Under the pieces are notes generated by a model. The model saw only the letters and a program-made list of their open reading frames with translations. It did no database searches and had not been told where the DNA came from. 55,509 nt of DNA. It comes from an uncultured Pelagibacteraceae bacterium (GTDB lineage: Bacteria; Pseudomonadota; Alphaproteobacteria; Pelagibacterales; Pelagibacteraceae). The stretch lies in contig CACGFJ010000004.1 in assembly GCA_902572225.1 (NCBI GenBank), positions 1 through 55,509 of the forward strand. Direction: 5' to 3'. Both the position numbers and the translations under genes were made by a program. This document shows positions 48,946 through 55,509 of the stretch, one piece after another; position 1 is the first letter of the stretch; every line of letters starts with the position of its first letter.

Positions 48946-50865
48946 TTAGATTGAAGGGGCTTTATTTAGATCCGAGTATTTTTTTATAAATTCTTTCAAA
49001 GCCATATTTTCTTGTTTATTAGAATCCAATCTTCTAATAGTTACACTGTTGGAGTCAACTTCTTTTTTTCCACAAATCAATAACATTGGTACTTTTGTTA
49101 AAGAATGATCTCTTATTTTATAATTTAAATTGTGATTTTTAAGATCCACCTCAACAATCAAACCACTCCGTTTTAATTCCTTAGCTACACTTTTAGCATA
49201 TTCATCAAAATCACTAGAGATTGGAATGACTACTGCCTGTAAAGGTGATATCCAAAATGGCAGTTTGCCTGCATAATTCTCTATAAGGATACCTATGAAC
49301 CTTTCTAATGATCCAAATAATGCTCTGTGTAACATTACAGGTACTTTTTTAGTTCCATCTTTATCAACAAAAGAAGCTCCTAATCTTCCTGGTAAATTTA
49401 AATCTACTTGCAAGGTTCCACACTGCCAATCTCTACCGATTGCATCTCTTAAAACAAATTCGATTTTTGGTCCATAAAATGCACCCTCACCTTTATTAAT
49501 TGAGTACTCTAGCTTTGTCGCTTTGATTGCTTCTAACAACGCTGCCTCTGACTTATCCCAAACTTTATCGTCTCCAACTCTTAAATCTGGTCTATCTGAA
49601 TATTTTAAAATAACATCTTCAAAACCAAGATCTTTGTAAATTTCTAAAATTAAATTTGTAACACTCAAACATTCTTCAGTAATTTGTTCTTCTGTACAAA
49701 AAATATGTGCATCATCTTGAGTAAAGGCTCTTACACGTAATAATCCATGCAATGCACCTGAAGGTTCATATCTATGAACTTTTCCGAATTCTGACATTTT
49801 TAAAGGTAAGTCTCTATAACTTTTAAGTCCTTGATTAAAAACTTGAACACATCCAGGACAATTCATGGGTTTAATTGCAAATACTTTTTCATCTGGTGTA
49901 GTTGAAGTATACATATTAGCTCCAAATTTTTCCCAGTGGCCAGATTTTTCCCACAAAGATCTATCAAGTATTTCTGGCGTATTTATCTCTTTGTAACCAT
50001 CGTGATCTTGTTTCATTCTCATATAAGAAACTAATTTTTGGAACAAATTCCACCCTTTCTGGTGCCAAAACACAGATCCAGGACTTTCTTCTCTAAAATG
50101 AAATAAATCCATCTCTTTTCCAATTTTTCTATGATCTCTTTTTTCTGCTTCCTCAATTCTCTGAAGATAAAGGTCTAATTCTTTTTGAGTTGCCCAACCA
50201 GTACCATATATTCTTTGAAGCATTTCATTATTAGAGTCACCACGCCAATAAGCTCCAGATACTTTTGTCAGCTTAAAAGCCTTACCTATTTTACCAGAGG
50301 ATACTAAATGTGGACCTCTACATAAATCATGCCATGTTTCGCCATGATGATAAACCGTAAGTTCTTCGTTTTTAGGAATGCTCTCAATTATCTCAGCTTT
50401 GTATTTTTCTCCAATTTTTTTAAAATGACTTATTGCTTTATCTCTCTCCCAAACTTCTTTTCTTGTTTTTACATCTTTATCTATTATCTCTGACATTTTT
50501 TTTTCAATCTTTTTTAAATCATCGCTAGTAAAAGGCTCTTTTCTTGCAAAATCATAGTAAAATCCATTTTCTATAACTGGCCCAATTGTTACCTGCGTGC
50601 CTGGGTATAGTTCTTGAACGGCCATGGCCATTATATGTGCAGTATCATGTCTAATGACTTCTAAACCCTCAGGATCTTTAGCTGTAAATATTTCAATAGA
50701 ACAATCTTGATCAATAAGAGTATATAAATCTTTAAGCTCACCGTTTATGCTCATCACCAAAGCTTGCTTACCTAAAGACTTGCTAATTTTTTCAGCAACC
50801 TCTGTGCCTGTTATACTTTTTTCAAAGTTTAATTTTTTTCCATCAGGTAATGTAATATTTGGCAT
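48946..50865 (-). CDS. thrS: Threonyl-tRNA synthetase
   Basis: 639 aa. TGS domain (1-60), editing domain with HDTAHIMAMAVQELYPG and YHHGETWHDLCRGPH, class II core (motif 2 RYEPSGALHGLLRVRAFTQDD) with zinc ligands in MNCPGCVQVF, and the anticodon domain from about 535. It is the cognate enzyme of the unusual tRNA-Thr at 20632. Its ATG overlaps the upstream glycosyltransferase stop. Confidence 0.98.
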   Translation of the reverse strand: MPNITLPDGKKLNFEKSITGTEVAEKISKSLGKQALVMSINGELKDLYTLIDQDCSIEIFTAKDPEGLEVIRHDTAHIMAMAVQELYPGTQVTIGPVIENGFYYDFARKEPFTSDDLKKIEKKMSEIIDKDVKTRKEVWERDKAISHFKKIGEKYKAEIIESIPKNEELTVYHHGETWHDLCRGPHLVSSGKIGKAFKLTKVSGAYWRGDSNNEMLQRIYGTGWATQKELDLYLQRIEEAEKRDHRKIGKEMDLFHFREESPGSVFWHQKGWNLFQKLVSYMRMKQDHDGYKEINTPEILDRSLWEKSGHWEKFGANMYTSTTPDEKVFAIKPMNCPGCVQVFNQGLKSYRDLPLKMSEFGKVHRYEPSGALHGLLRVRAFTQDDAHIFCTEEQITEECLSVTNLILEIYKDLGFEDVILKYSDRPDLRVGDDKVWDKSEAALLEAIKATKLEYSINKGEGAFYGPKIEFVLRDAIGRDWQCGTLQVDLNLPGRLGASFVDKDGTKKVPVMLHRALFGSLERFIGILIENYAGKLPFWISPLQAVVIPISSDFDEYAKSVAKELKRSGLIVEVDLKNHNLNYKIRDHSLTKVPMLLICGKKEVDSNSVTIRRLDSNKQENMALKEFIKKYSDLNKAPSI

Positions 50866-52019
50866 TAGTTTATTAATTTTTTATACTCTGAATAAGTAGA
50901 AAAACACATTTTTTCAACATTAAATTTTGAAACGACATTTTTTCTACCTTCTATACCCATTTGATTGATAGTCTGTTCATCTAAATTCATAATTTCTATT
51001 AATTTTTTTGAAAGATCGTCAGAGTTATTTGCTTCAAATAAAAATCCTGTTTTATTTTCATTTATAGTCTCTTTTGATCCCCCAATATTACTTGCAACTA
51101 TTGGTTTTTCCATTGCCTGAGCCTCAACAGATATTCTTCCAAAGGCTTCTGGTTCTATAGATGAAGAAACTATTATGTCTGAAACTTTGTAAGCTAGAGG
51201 CATATTTTTACAATGATCTATAAATTTTACTTGGTTAGTTAATCTGTACTGTTCAACTAACCTAATAAGTTTCTTTTTGTAAAGTTCTCTTCCTTGATCG
51301 CTCCCAAGAATAATTACATTAAATACCTCGTGTCCTAAATTAATATTTACTTTATTAATAGCATCTAAAAACATTTCTTGGCCTTTCCATTCTGTTAATC
51401 TTCCGGGCAATAGAACAGTTTTTCTCTCAATTTTAAGTCCCCATGATTTAAATAATTCATCTTCCTCTGTTTCTATAGTAGTTGATGGATCAAAATAGTC
51501 GGTATTAATTCCTCTAAATATTACCAAGAATTTTTTTTTATCATTAAGGTGTTCAGAGTAGTTTTCTTTAATATGTGAAAATATAAAATTAGACCCAGCA
51601 ATAATTAAATCTGATCTCAACATGACAGAATTATATAATTTTTTTAATTTACTTTTAAAATTATATGTTCCATGAAATGTAGTTACAAATTTACGTCGTG
51701 TTATTTTAGTGGCTAGCAAACAAGACCATGCAGGTGCTCTACTTCTCGCGTGGACAATATTAATTCCATAAAATAAAATTATTAAAGAAATAATTATTGA
51801 ATTAAAAAAAACCAAAATGGGGTTTTTGGAATTAACAGGCAATCTTATATATTTAACTTTTTTTTTATCTATAAACTTTGTTAATTCACCACCGTTGCAA
51901 ATTAAAAAAGATTTACAATCATTTTCATGTAGATAGTGTGCGATATCATAACAGCCTGTTTCTGCACCACCGTATCCAAGTTTTGGTATAACTTGCAGAA
52001 CTTTCAATTTTGGATGCAT
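50865..52019 (-). CDS. Family 4 glycosyltransferase
   Basis: 384 aa GT-B fold. N-terminal domain with LGYGGAETGCYDIA (about 14-27) and HARSRAPAW; C-terminal nucleotide-sugar site PGRLTEWKGQEMFLDAI (about 201-217) and SSIEPEAFGRISVEAQAMEKPIVAS (E-x7-E region, about 286-310). Probably builds surface polysaccharide or LPS; donor and acceptor unknown. Placed next to thrS, divergent from the hydrolase. Confidence 0.88.
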   Translation of the reverse strand: MHPKLKVLQVIPKLGYGGAETGCYDIAHYLHENDCKSFLICNGGELTKFIDKKKVKYIRLPVNSKNPILVFFNSIIISLIILFYGINIVHARSRAPAWSCLLATKITRRKFVTTFHGTYNFKSKLKKLYNSVMLRSDLIIAGSNFIFSHIKENYSEHLNDKKKFLVIFRGINTDYFDPSTTIETEEDELFKSWGLKIERKTVLLPGRLTEWKGQEMFLDAINKVNINLGHEVFNVIILGSDQGRELYKKKLIRLVEQYRLTNQVKFIDHCKNMPLAYKVSDIIVSSSIEPEAFGRISVEAQAMEKPIVASNIGGSKETINENKTGFLFEANNSDDLSKKLIEIMNLDEQTINQMGIEGRKNVVSKFNVEKMCFSTYSEYKKLIN

Positions 52020-52062
52020 ATGGTAGAGTTATAATATTTCAAAATCAATTTTAATACTTTAT

Positions 52063-52824
52063 ATGAAAAAATTTAAATTTCTAAAAATTTCTAAGACAAA
52101 AAAACTAAGATATATAAGCAATTATTATAAGAAAAATCTTTATATTATATTTTTACCAGGTTTTGCATCCGATATAGAAGGAGATAAACCTAAAAGATTT
52201 TTAAACTATGCTAAAAAAAATAAATTGGGTTTTTTGGCACTAGAATATTCTGGATACGGGAAATCTTCAGGTGAATTTATAAAAGGGAATATTTCCACTT
52301 GGGCAAATGATGCAAAACTGACTATTAAGAATATAGTTAAAAAAAATGATATAATTTTAATAGGTTCTAGTATGGGTGCTTGGATTTCTTTATTATTATT
52401 TAAATCAATTAAGAAACAGATTAAAGGCTTTATGGGAATTGGCTCTGCTCCAGAATTTTTAACAAGAATAATGTGGAAAAAATTTTCAAAAAAGACAAAG
52501 AGTGAAATTATCAAAAAAGGTATTAGCAAAATTAAAAATGGTGGGTATGAGTATCTCATAACTAATCAATTAATTAAAGATGGAAGAAAAAAACAAAATA
52601 AAGTTTTGAATGTTAAAATTCCAATGAAAATACCTGTTACTATGGTCCATGGTCAAAAAGATGAAGTTGTACCAATTAAATACTCAAGAGAAGTTTTAAA
52701 AATCTTCAGCAAAGCAAAAAAAAAATTAAATATAATTAAGAAGGGTGACCATAGTCTCTCTTCAAAAAAAAATCTAAATATTATTTGTAAAGAGTTAGAT
52801 AATATTATTAAAAATACTAACTAG
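52063..52824 (+). CDS. Alpha/beta hydrolase (ABHD10-like)
   Basis: 253 aa. Nucleophile elbow GSSMGAW (Ser at about 104), Asp in HGQKDEVVP (about 205) and His in KGDHSLS (about 228) give the full triad. IFLPGFASDIEGDK forms the oxyanion region. This resembles the alphaproteobacterial ABHD10/thioesterase-type group, so a thioester or ester substrate is likely. It overlaps gltB (other strand) by 8 nt. Confidence 0.82.
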   Translation: MKKFKFLKISKTKKLRYISNYYKKNLYIIFLPGFASDIEGDKPKRFLNYAKKNKLGFLALEYSGYGKSSGEFIKGNISTWANDAKLTIKNIVKKNDIILIGSSMGAWISLLLFKSIKKQIKGFMGIGSAPEFLTRIMWKKFSKKTKSEIIKKGISKIKNGGYEYLITNQLIKDGRKKQNKVLNVKIPMKIPVTMVHGQKDEVVPIKYSREVLKIFSKAKKKLNIIKKGDHSLSSKKNLNIICKELDNIIKNTN

Positions 52825-55509
52825 CTTGACCGATTAATTTTTTATTTGATATAGGATTTTCTAACTTATCTAACATTTCTTTTGGACAAACTTGGACGAA
52901 ATTATTTATTTCATTTTCAAAATTCTCAAAAATTTTTTTCGAGATTGTTGAATTTGTTTCTATCGCATGCTCTTGAATTAATTTCCTTAGATGCTCAATC
53001 CAAAATTTAGTTTCTGGAGTTTGCCAAACTACACTTTCAGGATTTACTTTTTTATCAAATTGATTTTCAGGGTCATAAATAAACGCCATACCTCCTGTCA
53101 TGCCAGCCCCAAAATTATCACCAATATCTCCTAATATAATAATGTTTCCGCCTGTCATGTATTCACAACCATTTGAATCACAACCTTCTACTACTGCAGT
53201 TGCACCTGAATTTCTAACAGCAAATCTCTCTCCTGCTTGTCCTGCAGCTAATAATTTTCCAGAAGTAGCTCCATACAAAACAGTGTTTCCAATAATAGTA
53301 TTTTCATTTGAAACAAGGTTGCTTTCATCTTGTAATTTAATCACAATAGTTCCACCTGATAATCCTTTAGCAACATAATCATTTGCATCCCCTTTTAAAA
53401 TTAGTTTTAATCCTTTAATAGCAAAAGCACCAAAGGATTGGCCTGCTGAACCTTTAAAATTTAATTCGATCGAATTTTCATCAAGTTTGTTATTTCCAAA
53501 TTTTTTGTACAAATGATAAGAAATTCTAGTACCAACTGCTCTATCAGTATTTTGAATTTCAAATTCTTGATTTATTTTTTCTTTTTTATCTATTTTGTCT
53601 TCTATTTCTGGCCATAATTTTTGATCTAAAGTATCTGGAACAGAATTAATTTCAGGTTTCTCACAATATCTTTTATTTTTTCCAGGATCTGCCTGAACAA
53701 AAAGAGGATTTAAGTCTAGATCATCCAAGTTTGGTGATCCTTTGCTTACTTGCCTTAGTAAGTCAGTTCTTCCAATTACTTCATTTAAAGATTTGAAACC
53801 AAGATCAGCAAGTATTTCTCTTACTTCCTCTGCTATAAATGTAAAAAGGTTTACTACTTTTTCAGGAGTTCCTGTAAATTTCTCTCTTAATTTATCATCT
53901 TGTGTGCAAACACCCACTGGACATGTATTTGAATGACATTGTCTGACCATTATACATCCCATTGCGACTAAAGCAGTTGTTGCTACGCCAAATTCTTCTG
54001 CTCCCATCATGGCTGCAATTACAACATCTCTTCCTGTTTTTATTCCACCGTCAGTTCTAAGCGTCACTTGATGTCTTAAGTTATTTAAAGTCAATACCTG
54101 ATTTGCTTCTGTTAATCCCATCTCCCAAGGAACTCCAACATATTTAACGCTAGTCTGTGGAGTAGCTCCTGTACCTCCTGAGTGCCCCGAGATTAAAATT
54201 ATGTCTGCTTTAGCTTTTGCAACTCCAGCAGCTATCGTTCCAATTCCTGATGAAGCAACTAATTTAACTCCAACCCTAGCCTTAGGATTTATTTGTTTTA
54301 AATCATAAATTAATTGAGCTAGATCTTCTATTGAGTAAATATCATGATGTGGTGGAGGGGATATTAAAGTAACCCCTGGCGTTGAGTGTCTCAATCTCGC
54401 AATTTCATCCGTAACTTTAAAACCTGGTAATTGTCCACCTTCACCTGGTTTAGCACCCTGTGCAATTTTGATTTCAATCTCATTACAATTATTTAAGTAA
54501 TTAATGGTTACTCCAAATCTAGCTGATGCAATTTGTTTAACCCTTGAATTTGCACTATCTCCATTCTCCATAATCTTAAATCTTTTTTCATCTTCTCCAC
54601 CTTCACCACTACAAGATGCGCCTTTAATTCTGTTCATACCAACAGCAAGAGTTTCATGTGCTTCTTTAGATAAAGCTCCATGAGACATACTTCCACTTCC
54701 AAATCTTTTTAATATATTAGATGCAGGCTCAACATTAGATATATCGATGGGATTTTTAGATTTAAAATCTACTAAATCTCTTAAACTTATTGGATTTAGA
54801 TTATAAATACCTTTTATGTATTTTTTATATATTTCATAAGATCCTTGTCCAACCGCAGTTTGCAGTAAATGAATAAGTTTGCCTTGATACTGATGTGTTT
54901 CACCATTTTTTCTATATCTGTAAATACCTCCAATAGGTAAAATATTTGAATTATTGAAAAATGCTTCTTTGTGTATAGTTCTGATTTTCTTTTCTATTCC
55001 TTTTAAACCAATTCCAGAAATCTTTGATAACATCCCAGGAAAGTAATCTTTCACAATTGTTCTGCTTAGTCCCACAGTTTCAAAATTACATCCGCCTCTA
55101 TAAGAACTTAAAACAGAAATTCCCATTTTAGACATTATTTTAAGAAGACCGAGATTGACTGATTTAATATATCTTGAAACACATTCATCAAAAGTGAAAT
55201 TTCCAAATAATTTCTTAGAATGTCTTTGATATAAGCTATCAAAAGCTAAATAAGGGTTCACTGTAGTAGCACCAACACCAATTAATGTTGCAAAAGAGTG
55301 AGTATCTAAAGCATCTCCAGTTTGAACATTAATAGAAACATAACCTCTCAAACCTAATTTAACTAAATGTGTATTTATTGCCCCTATACATAAAAGCATC
55401 GGCATTGGCATTCTATTTTCTGAAATATTTTTATCTGTTAATATTATTTGTTTAATTCCCTCTCTAACAGCTTGTTCAGATTTAACTTTGAGTAAATTTA
55501 TTGATGTCT
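52817..55509 (-). CDS. gltB: Glutamate synthase large subunit (5' part outside window)
   Basis: At least 897 C-terminal residues; the frame is open to the right window edge and the ATG at 55411 is internal. Visible: end of the central domain (MLLCIGAINTHLVKLGLRGYVS), the FMN-binding synthase domain (RFGSGSMSHGALSKEAH, GEGGED, AKPGEGGQLPG, LISGHSGGTGATPQTS), the 3Fe-4S cysteines in CIMVRQCHSNTCPVGVC, and the C-terminal GXGXG beta-helix (GDIGDNFGAGMTGGMAFIYD). The missing part should hold the N-terminal Cys glutaminase domain. It makes glutamate from glutamine and 2-oxoglutarate. Confidence 0.96.
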   Translation of the reverse strand, partial: TSINLLKVKSEQAVREGIKQIILTDKNISENRMPMPMLLCIGAINTHLVKLGLRGYVSINVQTGDALDTHSFATLIGVGATTVNPYLAFDSLYQRHSKKLFGNFTFDECVSRYIKSVNLGLLKIMSKMGISVLSSYRGGCNFETVGLSRTIVKDYFPGMLSKISGIGLKGIEKKIRTIHKEAFFNNSNILPIGGIYRYRKNGETHQYQGKLIHLLQTAVGQGSYEIYKKYIKGIYNLNPISLRDLVDFKSKNPIDISNVEPASNILKRFGSGSMSHGALSKEAHETLAVGMNRIKGASCSGEGGEDEKRFKIMENGDSANSRVKQIASARFGVTINYLNNCNEIEIKIAQGAKPGEGGQLPGFKVTDEIARLRHSTPGVTLISPPPHHDIYSIEDLAQLIYDLKQINPKARVGVKLVASSGIGTIAAGVAKAKADIILISGHSGGTGATPQTSVKYVGVPWEMGLTEANQVLTLNNLRHQVTLRTDGGIKTGRDVVIAAMMGAEEFGVATTALVAMGCIMVRQCHSNTCPVGVCTQDDKLREKFTGTPEKVVNLFTFIAEEVREILADLGFKSLNEVIGRTDLLRQVSKGSPNLDDLDLNPLFVQADPGKNKRYCEKPEINSVPDTLDQKLWPEIEDKIDKKEKINQEFEIQNTDRAVGTRISYHLYKKFGNNKLDENSIELNFKGSAGQSFGAFAIKGLKLILKGDANDYVAKGLSGGTIVIKLQDESNLVSNENTIIGNTVLYGATSGKLLAAGQAGERFAVRNSGATAVVEGCDSNGCEYMTGGNIIILGDIGDNFGAGMTGGMAFIYDPENQFDKKVNPESVVWQTPETKFWIEHLRKLIQEHAIETNSTISKKIFENFENEINNFVQVCPKEMLDKLENPISNKKLIGQAS

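Overview
This is a compact, very AT-rich window from a streamlined alphaproteobacterium, most probably of the SAR11 / Pelagibacter type. That is inferred from the low GC content, the 1-30 bp gaps and 4-26 nt gene overlaps, and the alphaproteobacterial neighbourhoods: bolA-dnaJ-cobS-cobT, murA-DUF2948-hisD-infA, rpmH-rnpA-yidD-yidC-argB, and def-fmt-truA. The tRNA-His has the alphaproteobacterial form without an encoded G-1. No 16S gene is present, so the taxon is inferred, not shown.

Region 1 (1-11.8 kb) is accessory. It holds a class 2 DISARM-like anti-phage locus. A DrmE-like gene is cut by the left edge. It is followed by a NERD-nuclease/superfamily 1 helicase fusion, DrmA (large helicase) and DrmB (DUF1998), tightly coupled on the + strand. 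A DrmMII-type cytosine-5 DNA methyltransferase faces them on the - strand with no spacer. No drmC (phospholipase D) is visible; the helicase sits in the operon as an extra component. Next come five or six short, lysine-rich, unrecognised + strand genes (10.2-11.8 kb), ending in a convergent overlap with hisG.

Region 2 (11.8-20.7 kb) is a - strand block: tRNA-His, hisS, hisZ, a sulfotransferase and the short-form hisG; then csp, tRNA-Phe, infA, hisD, DUF2948, murA, dcd and two tiny basic ORFs. A structurally odd tRNA-Thr lies at 20.6 kb on the + strand.

Region 3 (20.7-28.8 kb): a TVP38/DedA-like membrane protein (-), then a long + strand run: rpmH, rnpA, yidD, yidC (membrane insertion), argB, a HAD phosphatase, dapD and dapE (lysine/peptidoglycan), an HDAC-like deacetylase and a SET-domain methyltransferase.

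Region 4 (28.8-38.1 kb): a - strand operon (46-aa membrane ORF, 579-aa exported protein, def, fmt, truA), divergent aroK-aroB (shikimate), bolA, then dnaJ-like, cobS and cobT.

Region 5 (38.1-55.5 kb): mostly - strand information processing: a RegB-like redox histidine kinase, gyrB, tRNA-Ser, a membrane-anchored methyltransferase, lepA, pheT, pheS, rplT, rpmI, infC, thrS and a GT4 glycosyltransferase. An alpha/beta hydrolase (+) and the 3' part of gltB (-), cut by the right edge, close the window.

There is no gene-free stretch over 300 bp. No rRNA, CRISPR array, IS element, integrase or prophage was seen. The most unusual points are the DISARM variant with the NERD helicase, the tRNA-Thr with altered D-loop/T-loop contact bases, the G-1-less tRNA-His beside a divergent hisS, the sulfotransferase inside the his operon, and overlapping mutually exclusive hairpins before csp and before tRNA-His.
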